Assembly: GCF_900078705.1 (NCBI RefSeq)
Contig: NZ_FKIF01000006.1
Span: 806,001 to 870,000 of the forward strand
Source of the DNA: Bordetella ansorpii
Lineage (GTDB): Bacteria > Pseudomonadota > Gammaproteobacteria > Burkholderiales > Burkholderiaceae_B
Length of the DNA: 64,000 nt
Direction of reading: 5' to 3'
A program made the position numbers and the translations under genes. This document shows positions 53,484 to 61,298 of this stretch, one piece after another (within the stretch, counting starts at the first letter, position 1; the number at the start of each line of letters is the position of its first letter). The notes beneath the pieces are model-generated. The model was given only the letters and a program-made list of their open reading frames with translations, ran no database searches and had not been told where the DNA came from.

Positions 53484-54257
53484 CTATCGCGTCGCGACGA
53501 TGAACAGGCGCGGGAACGGCAACAGTACGGTCCCGTCCGGCAAGGCCGGATAGGCCTTCGTGATCTCGGCCTCGTAGCGTGCCAGGAACCCGGCCTTCTC
53601 GTCCTCGTCCAGCTTCGCCAGGTACGGGCGCAGCGCGCTGCCCTTGAACCACTCCACCACCGCCGCGGCGTTCTCCAGCGGGTGGTAGTAGAAGGTGCGC
53701 CACACGTCCAGCTCGGCGCAATGCGGCTTGAGCAGGGCGTAGTACCAATCGGCCGGCGCACGCGGCTTGCGGTTGGCGTTCGACACCTTCGATGCCCACG
53801 GCCCTTCATCGGCCACCTGCCGGATCAGGCGGTGCGCGGGCTCATCCCAGTTGTCCGGGGTCTGCACCGCCAGGCAGCCGCCCAGCGACAGCCTGTTGAT
53901 CAGGCTCGGATACAGCGTCTCGTGGTCGGGCACCCATTGCAGCGAGGCATTGGCCAGGATCACGTCATACGGACCCGGATCGTCCCATTGCGCGATATCG
54001 GCCACCGTGAAAGTGTGCGACGGCATCCGCTTGCGGGCGGACTCGATCATGTCGGGCGCGCTGTCCACGCCGCCGACGCGCGCGTCCTTGAAGCGCTCCG
54101 CCAGCACCTCGGTGGAATTGCCCGGCCCACACCCCAGGTCGATCGCGATACGGACTTCCCGCTCGGGAATCGCCGCCACCAGGTCGCGGACGGGACGGGT
54201 GCGCTCGCGCTCGAACTTCACATATTGGCGCGCGGATTCCTCGGTAGACCAATTCAT
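53484..54257 (-). CDS. tam: Trans-aconitate 2-methyltransferase
   Basis: A 257-aa class I SAM methyltransferase of normal length. The SAM-binding loop is IDLGCGPGNSTEVLAERF, followed by GVDSAPDMIESARKRMP, DVILANASLQWVPDH and LAVQTPDNWDEPAHRLI, all typical of Tam. It methylates trans-aconitate, an inhibitor of the TCA cycle, to the monoester. A GGAG-type site precedes the ATG. It is a single gene; ampD converges from the left. Confidence 0.93.
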   Translation of the reverse strand: MNWSTEESARQYVKFERERTRPVRDLVAAIPEREVRIAIDLGCGPGNSTEVLAERFKDARVGGVDSAPDMIESARKRMPSHTFTVADIAQWDDPGPYDVILANASLQWVPDHETLYPSLINRLSLGGCLAVQTPDNWDEPAHRLIRQVADEGPWASKVSNANRKPRAPADWYYALLKPHCAELDVWRTFYYHPLENAAAVVEWFKGSALRPYLAKLDEDEKAGFLARYEAEITKAYPALPDGTVLLPFPRLFIVATR

Positions 54258-54362
54258 GGCGGTGCTCCTGTTGCGGCAATCAGAGGGGGGATGGGGGTGT
54301 GAGCAGCGTACGCCTGTCCGGCAAGGCTTGCCAGCAATGGCGCCGCACAGGGCAACAACGTG

Positions 54363-55244
54363 CTAGCCGCCGTCGCGCAGCAGGCGCGTGCCATCCGGAA
54401 AGCGGAGACCGCGGTCGAAGCGCTCGCGTTCGTGCGTCACATCGACGCCATACGGCGCCAGGGGCTTGGCCCAACGCTCGGCATTGCGCTTCAACGCCGC
54501 GTCATCGGGCAGGGGGCCATTGACGGCGATGATCACGCGATTGTTGGCCTTCAGGTTGAAGAGCGAGGGGAACGCACTGGCATACGTGGCCGATTCGCGG
54601 TCGTAGAACTCGCTGTTGGAGAACGTGTTGGCCGCCGCCACGCCATCCGGCGACAGCAGCGCGCGCACCTGCCGCAGGAACTCCAGCGTGGTCATGTGCC
54701 GGGGAATGTAGTCGGCGTCGAAGGCATCGATCAGGATCAGGTCGTACTGCCTGCCTTCGCGCACGGCGCCCTCGACGTAGGCGCGGCCATCCTGGTGGTA
54801 CACCTTCAGCCGGTCGGAGGGGTGAAAGCCGAACCACCCCTGCGCCACGCGGTCGACGGCGGGATCGATCTCCACCACGTCGATCCGGGCCTTGGGCAAC
54901 ACCTCGGACAAGGCCTTGGGCAGCGTGCCGCCGCCCAGGCCGATGATCAGGATGCGGGAAGGATCCGGCTGCGCCAGCAGCGTCGCCATCATCATGCGCG
55001 TGTAGGCGAAAGGCATGCGCGCCGAGCCATCGGTGTAGATGCAGGTCTGGCGGGCGTCTGCGTCGGCCTGGCCGAACGAGATGCAACGTTGGCCGTCGTC
55101 GGTCTCGTAGACCACCACGGGCGCGTATTCGGACAGTTCGGTGTGCAGGACCTGCAGCGCGGCGGCCGGGGCGGCGGCGAACAGGCAAGCCAGCGCGGCC
55201 AGTATTGCCGCGGCCCAGCGGCGCGCAAGGCTGGGAAAAACCAT
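54363..55244 (-). CDS. Spermidine-synthase-like (fused-domain) protein, exported
   Basis: A 293-aa protein with a signal peptide (FPSLARRWAAAILAALACLF, cleavage near AALA/ALQ) and a spermidine synthase-like Rossmann domain: IIGLGGGTLPKALSEVLP, VVEIDPAVDRVAQGWFGF and YDLILIDAFDADYIP. The Asp that binds the polyamine in true SpeE is not evident, and an exported spermidine synthase would lack its substrate, so it is probably not SpeE. ATG 55244 is chosen for its GGAGGAT site. Confidence 0.85.
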   Translation of the reverse strand: MVFPSLARRWAAAILAALACLFAAAPAAALQVLHTELSEYAPVVVYETDDGQRCISFGQADADARQTCIYTDGSARMPFAYTRMMMATLLAQPDPSRILIIGLGGGTLPKALSEVLPKARIDVVEIDPAVDRVAQGWFGFHPSDRLKVYHQDGRAYVEGAVREGRQYDLILIDAFDADYIPRHMTTLEFLRQVRALLSPDGVAAANTFSNSEFYDRESATYASAFPSLFNLKANNRVIIAVNGPLPDDAALKRNAERWAKPLAPYGVDVTHERERFDRGLRFPDGTRLLRDGG

Positions 55245-55293
55245 GGACGATCCTCCGGTGGAGTACGCCCAGCAGTATGGCATGGCGGATGGT

Positions 55294-55321
55294 ATCGCGG
55301 GCGCCCTGGGGCGCCCGCGAT
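55294..55321. terminator. Strong hairpin after htpG
   Basis: ATCGCGGGCGCCC and its exact complement GGGCGCCCGCGAT are separated by 2 bp. It lies 23 bp beyond the htpG stop on the minus strand and before the ATG of the spermidine-synthase-like gene, so it probably ends htpG transcription. No T-run follows. Confidence 0.6.
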
Positions 55322-55344
55322 GGTCACGACAACGGCAGGATGGC

Positions 55345-57246
55345 TTACGCCTTGAGCAGCAGCGCGTTCATGCGCTTGACGAAGGCGGCCGGGTCGGCGA
55401 TCTGCGCGCCCTCGGCCAGCATGGCCTGATCCAGCAGCAGGCGAGCCCAGTCGCCGAACTCGTCATCCGACGCATTGCGGATGCGGGCCACCAGCGCGTG
55501 CTCGGGGTTGATCTCCAGCACGGGCTTGACGTCGGGGGCTTCCTGGCCAGCCGCCTTCAGCATGCGCAGCAGGTGCGGGCTGAGCTCGTTCTGGCCGACC
55601 ACCACGCACGCCGGCGAATCCACCAGGCGCAGCGTGACGCGCACTTCCTTGACCTGGTCGGCCAGGGTCGACTGCAGGCGCTCGACCAGCGGCTTGAAGT
55701 CTTCGGCCACTTCGGACTGGCGCTTCTTTTCTTCCTCGTCGGCCAGCTCGGCCAGGTCCAGGCCCCCCTTGGCCACGGATACCAGCGACTTGCCGTCGAA
55801 TTCGCGCAGATAGGACAGCATCCATTCGTCCACGCGGTCGGCCATCAGCAGCACTTCGATGCCCTTCTTGCGGAAGATTTCCAGGTGCGGGCTGCTGGCG
55901 GCCGCCGAGAAGGCGTCGGCCGTGACGTAGTAGATCTTGTCCTGGCCTTCCTTCATGCGCGACACGTAGTCGGCGAACGACACGGTCTGCGTGGCCTCGC
56001 CGGTGTGCGTGGACGAGAAGCGCATCAGCTTGGCGATGCGTTCCTGGTTGGCGATGTCTTCGCCCGCGCCTTCCTTCAGCACCTGGCCGAACTCGGCCCA
56101 GAACGCGGCATAGTCTTCCGGCTTGTTCTCGGCGATGTCTTCCAGCAGCGACAGGACGCGCTTGGCCGACCCTTCGCGGATGGCGCGCACGTCGCGGCTT
56201 TCCTGCAGGATCTCGCGCGAGACGTTCAGCGGCAGGTCGGCCGAATCGATCACCCCGCGCACGAAGCGCAGGTACGAGGGCAGCAACTGTTCGGCGTCGT
56301 CCATGATGAAGACGCGCTTGACGTACAGCTTCACGCCACGGCGCGCGTCGCGGTCCCACAGGTCGAACGGCGCGTGCTTGGGCACGTACAGCAGTTGGGT
56401 GTATTCGCTGCGGCCTTCGACGCGGTTGTGCGTCCAGGCCAGCGGGTCGTCGAAGTCGTGCGAGACGGTCTTGTAGAACTCGCGGTACTGCTCGTCCTCG
56501 ATCTCGCCCTTGCTGCGCGTCCACAGGGCATTGGCCTTGTTGACGGACTCGAGTTCCTCGGTCTTGGCCTGCTCGCCCTTCTCTTCGTTCCATTCTTCCT
56601 TGGCCATGCGGATGGGCAAGGAAATGTGGTCGGAGTAGCGGCGCAGGATCTCGCGCAGCTTCCAGCCGTTGAGCAACTCGTTCTCGTCCTCGCGCAGGTG
56701 CAGCGTGACGTCGGTGCCGCGGCTGGCGCGCTCGGCCTCGGCGATGGTGAACTCGCCCTGCCCGTCGGACTCCCAGCGGATGGCGCTGGTGCTGCCCGCG
56801 CGGCGGCTGACCACCGTGACCTTGTCCGCCACGATGAACGACGAGTAGAAGCCCACGCCGAACTGGCCGATCAGTTGCGCGTCCTTCTTCTTGTCGCCGG
56901 TGAGCTGGCTGAAGAACTCGCGCGTGCCCGAACGGGCGATGGTGCCGAGGTTGGCGATGGCTTCATCGCGCGACAGGCCGATGCCGTTGTCGGAGATGGT
57001 GATGGTGCGGGCATCCTTGTCGTAGTCGACGCGGATGGCCAGCTCGCTGTCGCCTTCGAACAGCTCGGGATGGTCGATGGCCTCGAAGCGCAGCTTGTCG
57101 CAGGCGTCGGAGGCGTTGGAGACCAGCTCGCGCAGGAAGATTTCCTTGTTGCTGTACAGCGAATGGATCATCAAGTGCAGCAACTGCTTCACTTCGGCCT
57201 GGAAACCCAGGGTTTCGGATGCGGAAGAGGCGGCGGATTGGCTCAT
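55345..57246 (-). CDS. htpG: Chaperone protein HtpG (Hsp90)
   Basis: A 633-aa Hsp90 chaperone, normal length. The N-terminal ATPase has [28 protein letters not shown] and [17 protein letters not shown]. The middle domain has [16 protein letters not shown] and [10 protein letters not shown]. The dimerisation domain follows to the end. ATG 57246 fits the family start. It is the last chromosomal gene before the tRNA-Leu locus. Confidence 0.97.
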   Translation of the reverse strand: MSQSAASSASETLGFQAEVKQLLHLMIHSLYSNKEIFLRELVSNASDACDKLRFEAIDHPELFEGDSELAIRVDYDKDARTITISDNGIGLSRDEAIANLGTIARSGTREFFSQLTGDKKKDAQLIGQFGVGFYSSFIVADKVTVVSRRAGSTSAIRWESDGQGEFTIAEAERASRGTDVTLHLREDENELLNGWKLREILRRYSDHISLPIRMAKEEWNEEKGEQAKTEELESVNKANALWTRSKGEIEDEQYREFYKTVSHDFDDPLAWTHNRVEGRSEYTQLLYVPKHAPFDLWDRDARRGVKLYVKRVFIMDDAEQLLPSYLRFVRGVIDSADLPLNVSREILQESRDVRAIREGSAKRVLSLLEDIAENKPEDYAAFWAEFGQVLKEGAGEDIANQERIAKLMRFSSTHTGEATQTVSFADYVSRMKEGQDKIYYVTADAFSAAASSPHLEIFRKKGIEVLLMADRVDEWMLSYLREFDGKSLVSVAKGGLDLAELADEEEKKRQSEVAEDFKPLVERLQSTLADQVKEVRVTLRLVDSPACVVVGQNELSPHLLRMLKAAGQEAPDVKPVLEINPEHALVARIRNASDDEFGDWARLLLDQAMLAEGAQIADPAAFVKRMNALLLKA

Positions 57247-57413
57247 GGCGGTCCGGAAAAAGTCGGTGGAGGGTTGGGAACGTGTTGCGATGCAAGGTCG
57301 CCGACGGGTACGAGCCCTGGGCGACGCAGGCAAAGACGTGGGGACGGGGGTGGGGGTTTTCAAGGGGTGGACGGGGGGTTCCTGGGCGGAAGGCAGAAAA
57401 GTGCCGGCCGGGC

Positions 57414-57442
57414 GGGACACCGGGGAAAAGTCTGCTTATAAT
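57414..57442 (+). promoter_or_regulatory. Promoter of the tRNA-Leu locus
   Basis: A perfect -10 box TATAAT (57437-57442) with a 4-of-6 match -35 (GGGACA, 57414-57419) at 17 bp. Transcription would start near 57449, 68 bp before the first tRNA 5' half. I see no comparably good promoter between the two tRNA copies, so it probably drives both. Confidence 0.65.
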
Positions 57443-57516
57443 CTACGGCTTCGCATCGCTTGCCGCGCCCGTCCGGGCCCAGCGGTGCCTGCCTCGGCAA
57501 TCCCCTTGCCGACGCT

Positions 57517-57557
57517 GCCCGAGTGGTGAAATTGGTAGACGCAGGGGACTCAAAAAT
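57517..57557 (+). pseudogene. Intronless 5' half of tRNA-Leu(CAA)
   Basis: Positions 57517-57552 are identical to 57743-57778: acceptor 5' strand GCCCGAG, D arm and anticodon stem GGGGA. The loop reads CTCAAAA through the anticodon, without the intron found in the downstream copy. After the loop the sequence diverges (AATAGGGAC), so the 3' half is missing and no cloverleaf can form. It is the left member of a direct repeat around 185 bp of unknown DNA. Confidence 0.85.
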
Positions 57558-57742
57558 AGGGACTTCTACGTAGTTCTTGCTTGAGGTCACTGCCTGCCAA
57601 GCCGCATGGGACAAGGGATTGAGTGATAAATCGCCTCTTGATCGAGATGCCTGCATTTCGAGCCAGGAGTCAGCTAGGAGCCAGGACGATGCAAGCTGGC
57701 TCCCAGTGAGGAGTAGATAGTTGAAGTAGCATCGTGCGTCAT

Positions 57743-58064
57743 GCCCGAGTGGTGAAATTGGTAGACGCAGGGGACTCAGACCAAATTTGAGCCCTCCGGG
57801 GGAAACCCCAGAGGTGAAGCCCGTCAAACTCGGCGAAGGCCCTGGACGCAAGTCCGAGCTAATACCGAGCCAAGCCCTGGAGCCGAAAGGCTCCTCGGAA
57901 GGTGTAGAGAGCAGACGGCGGGCACCTACGGCCGAAAGGCTATGGTGAAGGCGTGCTCCAGCCCACGAACGCCGTTTCTTCGGAGACGGCGGCGGCGAAA
58001 GCCGAAGTGGGAAGAAAATCCCCCGCCGCAAGGCGTGCCGGTTCGATTCCGGCCTCGGGCACCA
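57743..58064 (+). tRNA. tRNA-Leu(CAA), interrupted by a group I intron
   Basis: The exons are 57743-57777 and 58015-58064. Joined, they give a perfect leucine tRNA: acceptor GCCCGAG with CTCGGGC, anticodon stem GGGGA/TCCCC, loop CTCAAAA (anticodon CAA, read UUG), a long variable arm (CCGCCGCAAGGCGTG region), a T arm GCCGG-TTCGATT-CCGGC and encoded CCA. The intron lies between anticodon positions 34 and 35, the site used in the cyanobacterial tRNA-Leu(UAA) intron. The gene depends on splicing for function. Confidence 0.93.
57778..58014 (+). ncRNA. Group I self-splicing intron (IC3-like) in tRNA-Leu
   Basis: A 237-nt intron ending in the obligatory omega-G (58014). P1 is visible: exon CUC and intron AGA pair with UUUGAG (57786-57791), loop CCAAA. 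Core blocks match the Azoarcus tRNA-Ile intron as I recall it: CCGAGCCAAGC, GAAGGTGTAGAGA and CTATGGTGAAGGC (P7/J8-7 region). Peripheral stems carry GCAA and GAAA tetraloops. There is no ORF. The splice-site pair would be C-G (57777 with 57789) instead of the conserved U-G. Confidence 0.92.
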
Positions 58065-58072
58065 ATTCAAGA

Positions 58073-58102
58073 GCCGCCTCTGTCAAGCAGAGGCGGCTTT
58101 TT
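58073..58102 (+). terminator. Rho-independent terminator of tRNA-Leu
   Basis: GCCGCCTCTG (58073-58082) and CAGAGGCGGC (58088-58097) form a 10-bp stem with a TCAAG loop, followed by TTTTT. It lies 8 bp after the CCA of the tRNA. The last codons of the minus-strand DUF2274 gene run through the same DNA. Confidence 0.9.
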
Positions 58103-58325
58103 CGTTCTTGGTCTGCGTGCGCTTGAATCCTCGATCCCCCGCCATGAAGGTTTCCAGCATGTACGGGATCAGCATCGTGGCATCGACCGCCTCCCCATAC
58201 GCCTGCGCGTACAGCGCGGCATAGCGGTCAAGGTCGGCTTTCAGGCTGACCGAGCACGCAAAGGTTAGCTTCGTGGACTCCAGCTTGGGCAGCGGCCCCA
58301 GCCGCAATTTCTTCGTCGTGCTCAT
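58083..58325 (-). CDS. DUF2274 protein of the ICE
   Basis: An 80-aa protein matching DUF2274, which regularly follows trbI in Tn4371-like elements: LRLGPLPKLESTKLTFACSV, then LDRYAALYAQAYGEAVDATM and LIPYMLETFMAGDRGF. It overlaps the trbI stop as ATGA. The last residues (EKAASA) are encoded inside the tRNA-Leu terminator. They may therefore come from the chromosome at the integration junction. A longer open frame in this phase reaches 59678, but it is shadow sequence opposite trbI. Confidence 0.87.
   Translation of the reverse strand: MSTTKKLRLGPLPKLESTKLTFACSVSLKADLDRYAALYAQAYGEAVDATMLIPYMLETFMAGDRGFKRTQTKNEKAASA
58098..58105. other. Candidate attachment site (TTTTTCGT) of the ICE
   Basis: TTTTTCGT fits the TTTTTYRT core reported for Tn4371-family elements (TTTTTCAT in Tn4371). 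It coincides with the T-run of the tRNA-Leu terminator and lies just beyond the trb cluster, where the right end of such elements is known to be. The other end is outside the window, so the duplicate cannot be checked. Confidence 0.5.
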
Positions 58326-59584
58326 CGCATCGCCCCCCGCTGGAAGAACATCGGCTGGTACGGTCGCAACACCAGATCGCGGTTGACGATGATCCGCACC
58401 GGCAGGCCCGGCCGCTCCGTCAAGGTCGGCTGAATGTTCATGTTGCGCCGGGTCATCTCCTGGCCGACCTGATTGATGCTGTCCTGCGCGCTGTCGCGCC
58501 CGGCAATCACGATGCGGTTGCCGTTCTGCCGGTTCTCCGGCGCGGCCAGCTCCGCGCCCACGCCCAGCAGTGTCGTCAGCGCCGCACCGGCAAAGACGCG
58601 ATCCCAGTGCCAATCGACGCCATCCTCCAGGCCGGAGTAGCCGGCCGGGTCGGCGCCCGCGAGGTTGTCGAGCTTCAGCGAAGACGTATCCGGCAAGATA
58701 ATGCGGTTCCACACCACCTGCACGCGGCTCTGCCCATAGCTCATCTGGCTGTTGTACTTGCCCATGAGGCGCGAGCCCTGAGGGATCAACAGAAACTTGC
58801 CCGTGGCCGAGTCGTAGACCGGCTCCGTCACCGTGCCAATCACGTCGCCCGGCAGGTCCGACTTGATGCCTGTCACCAGCGCCCCGGCGATCACCGTCCC
58901 GGCCATCATCTGGTACGGCGAGGCTGGCATTTGCAGATTGCCAGAATTGCGGGTTTCCGTAGAACCGCCTTTCAGGAAAGCCTCTTTCTGGTCTTGCCGG
59001 TTCTGCACGGCGGTCGGGTCGGCAGGCTGGGCAGCCGTCGAGGCCGGCCCAGCGGCCAGCGGGTCGAAGCCCGCCAAGGTCGATGCCGGGCCAGCCGCTT
59101 GCGCAGTCGCTGGCGCTGCGGTCTTGCCGGGCGTACCAGAATGGAAGAACACCGAGGAAGCCGCTGCCGCTTCGGCTTCCTTGCGCCGAGCGTCCTCCGG
59201 GTCGTGGCCCGGTGGCGCATACGTGGGTGTCACCGGCTGCTGCGCCTTCACGATGGCAGGGCCGAGATCGCCCGGCAGCGGCGGCCCCAGCTCCGGCACC
59301 TTCCGCAGCTTGGAGTAATCCGAAGGCAGGCCATCCAGCCCCTCGGACTTCGAGACGCGATCCACGTTGTAAAGCTCGGTCTGCTCGCCTGCGCCGCGCC
59401 GATGTGGCTGCAATGACCAGATCGTGGCCCCTAGCACGGCGACCGACAGGCCGCCCGTGAGCATGGCCAAGGTGCGCCGATTCAGGCGTGTGACCGGGCG
59501 CGGCTGGGCGCGCAGCGCCACCGCCTCGGGCGCGACCTTGCCCGCCTGTGGCGTGCCAAGATCGCGAGTGTCGTCCTGGCTCAT
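58322..59584 (-). CDS. trbI: Conjugal transfer protein TrbI (VirB10-like)
   Basis: A 420-aa mating-pair-formation protein. One N-terminal membrane helix (LAMLTGGLSVAVLGATIW, about residues 39-58) is followed by a Pro/Ala-rich periplasmic linker, as in VirB10. The conserved C-terminal beta-barrel region includes IPQGSRLMGKYNSQMSYGQ, RVQVVWNRIILPD and RIIVNRDLVL. It links the inner- and outer-membrane parts of the type IV secretion channel. It is 2 bp from trbG. Confidence 0.95.
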   Translation of the reverse strand: MSQDDTRDLGTPQAGKVAPEAVALRAQPRPVTRLNRRTLAMLTGGLSVAVLGATIWSLQPHRRGAGEQTELYNVDRVSKSEGLDGLPSDYSKLRKVPELGPPLPGDLGPAIVKAQQPVTPTYAPPGHDPEDARRKEAEAAAASSVFFHSGTPGKTAAPATAQAAGPASTLAGFDPLAAGPASTAAQPADPTAVQNRQDQKEAFLKGGSTETRNSGNLQMPASPYQMMAGTVIAGALVTGIKSDLPGDVIGTVTEPVYDSATGKFLLIPQGSRLMGKYNSQMSYGQSRVQVVWNRIILPDTSSLKLDNLAGADPAGYSGLEDGVDWHWDRVFAGAALTTLLGVGAELAAPENRQNGNRIVIAGRDSAQDSINQVGQEMTRRNMNIQPTLTERPGLPVRIIVNRDLVLRPYQPMFFQRGAMR

Positions 59585-59586
59585 GG

Positions 59587-60579
59587 TCAGTTCCTCCGCG
59601 TGCCACCGGAAACGCCATCGGTGCGCTCGATCCGCACCACATCGCCCTTGTCTCCGCCCAGGCGCAGTTCGGCCGCACCGAACAGGCGATCCACGATGTA
59701 ATACGGCGACCGAAAACGGTAGTTCACCAACTGCCCGTCGCCCTGCGCGCCGATGACGAACAGCGGCGGCAGCTCGCCCTGCGCGATGCCCGGCGGGAAC
59801 TGGATGTAGACCTTCCCGCCGTCATCGAAGGCGCGCAGCGGCTTCCACGGCGGATTGCTGCCGCTGACCGCGTAGCGGAAGCGGATCTTCTCCAGCGACA
59901 GGCCGCTATCGACCGGCGCGACGGCGCTGGCCGCTTGCGCCTGGCGCTGCAGGGCCAGCATCTTGTCCTTCGGGTACTCCCAGGACAACGACGCCATCCA
60001 CGTCTTCTCGGTCGAAGTCAGCTCCAGCAGGTAGGTGCGCCGGCTGGTGGTGATGACTAGGTTGGTCTTCAACCCCGAGCGGATCGGTTTGACCATCACA
60101 TTGACGCGCAGCGCATCGCCGCTGCCGCTCGACGTGTCCCCGACGATCCAGCGAACCGTGTCGCCAGCAGCCACCGTCACCAGCTCCTCACCAGGCTGGA
60201 GCGCGATCACCGTCACGCGGCCCACGGCCGCATAGACCTGATACAGCGCGCCATCTGTGAAGGGCCACACTTGAATCGCGTTGACGTAGCCCTCGCGCGT
60301 GGGCGCAATACGCGCCTCGGCGTTGGCGCGAGACACGCGCACGGTTTCATCGGCGGGTTCTGCGACGGACTTGGCATCCGGCACAGGTTTCATCTGCGCT
60401 GGCATCGGCAGCACCTGCGGCACAGCCACTACCTCCACAGGCGTAGGCGGCTCCGGCAGCGGCTGGGCCTGCACCGGCTCATCGAGCGAGATGGACGGCG
60501 GCGGCTTGCCCTGCGTAGCGCAGCCCGTGAGGGCAAGCAGCATGATCGGCAAGGCGGATTTACGGAAAAGATCATTCAT
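59587..60579 (-). CDS. trbG: Conjugal transfer lipoprotein TrbG (VirB9-like)
   Basis: A 330-aa outer-membrane-associated component. The signal sequence ends in a lipobox, LLALTGCATQG. The VirB9 fold is visible in WPFTDGALYQVYAAVGRVTVIAL, KPIRSGLKTNLVITTSRRTYLLEL and RFRYAVSG...WKPLRAFDDGGKVYIQFP (quoted in parts). ATG 60579 is chosen because it overlaps the trbF stop (ATGA). It builds the outer-membrane core with TrbI. Confidence 0.94.
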   Translation of the reverse strand: MNDLFRKSALPIMLLALTGCATQGKPPPSISLDEPVQAQPLPEPPTPVEVVAVPQVLPMPAQMKPVPDAKSVAEPADETVRVSRANAEARIAPTREGYVNAIQVWPFTDGALYQVYAAVGRVTVIALQPGEELVTVAAGDTVRWIVGDTSSGSGDALRVNVMVKPIRSGLKTNLVITTSRRTYLLELTSTEKTWMASLSWEYPKDKMLALQRQAQAASAVAPVDSGLSLEKIRFRYAVSGSNPPWKPLRAFDDGGKVYIQFPPGIAQGELPPLFVIGAQGDGQLVNYRFRSPYYIVDRLFGAAELRLGGDKGDVVRIERTDGVSGGTRRN

Positions 60580-61280
60580 GGTTTTGCTCCTTCGTTCGCT
60601 TCCAGTTCGCGGCTCCACGACAGCCCGTTGGCGTAGATGCCCAGGGGGTTTTTGCGCACGCGCTGCTCGGTGCGCGGCGTCTGCTGCACGATGGACACCA
60701 CGGCGTTCCAGCGTTCGGTGCGATCCAGCGCGCCGTTGACGAAGCGCGTCTCCGTCCAGCGCACGTTGAACGACGTGTCGCTGGCGCGGGTCACGCTGCT
60801 GATCTGCACCGTCACCGACTCCTTGCCGATACGCGCGAACGGATCGTTCACGCGGGCGTACTCGTTGAGCACCACGGCGCCTTTGTCGGTCGTGTAGTCA
60901 TAGGCATCGAGCCAGTTCTGCCGCACCACGATGGGGTCGATGGACAGCGAGCGCACCAGACCGATGAAGCGGCCGAGGTGGTAAGCAATCTGCGCATCGC
61001 TGGGCCGGTACGGCGTGGCCGCTTCGCCGACAGCGCGCACCTGACCCGAGTTGTCCACCTCGATGACGTAGGGGGTGACGATGGACTGCGCGGAACGCCA
61101 GACCAGGCCACCGGCCATCAGTACGGCCAAAGTGAGGCAGCCGAAGGCCATGAACCGCCAGTTCTTCGCCTGTACGCGGGCCGAGCCGATGCGCTCGTCC
61201 CAGGCCTGGGCGGCGGATTGGTACGGGGTAGCAGGCTGCGGTGTGTTGGCATAGCGCACCTGCGGTCTTTTGAATCGCAT
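60576..61280 (-). CDS. trbF: Conjugal transfer protein TrbF (VirB8-like)
   Basis: A 234-aa inner-membrane protein. One helix near residues 42-62 (FMAFGCLTLAVLMAGGLVW) is followed by a periplasmic VirB8 domain with VIEVDNSGQVRAVGEA, FIGLVRSLSIDPIVVRQNWLDAY and WNAVVSIVQQTPRTE. It ends KNPLGIYANGLSWSREL, typical for TrbF. It acts as an assembly factor of the mating channel. It overlaps trbG by 4 bp. Confidence 0.94.
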   Translation of the reverse strand: MRFKRPQVRYANTPQPATPYQSAAQAWDERIGSARVQAKNWRFMAFGCLTLAVLMAGGLVWRSAQSIVTPYVIEVDNSGQVRAVGEAATPYRPSDAQIAYHLGRFIGLVRSLSIDPIVVRQNWLDAYDYTTDKGAVVLNEYARVNDPFARIGKESVTVQISSVTRASDTSFNVRWTETRFVNGALDRTERWNAVVSIVQQTPRTEQRVRKNPLGIYANGLSWSRELEANEGAKP

Positions 61281-61298
61281 GGGAGTTCTCCTTCAAGA

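Noticed and set aside
57517-57603. First tRNA-Leu copy as a functional tRNA
   Set aside because: After the anticodon loop the 3' stem, variable arm, T arm and acceptor strand are missing, so no cloverleaf can form.
58326-59678. Upstream extension of the DUF2274 frame to 531 codons
   Set aside because: Only the last 80 codons match DUF2274. The rest overlaps trbI in another phase and has no family resemblance.
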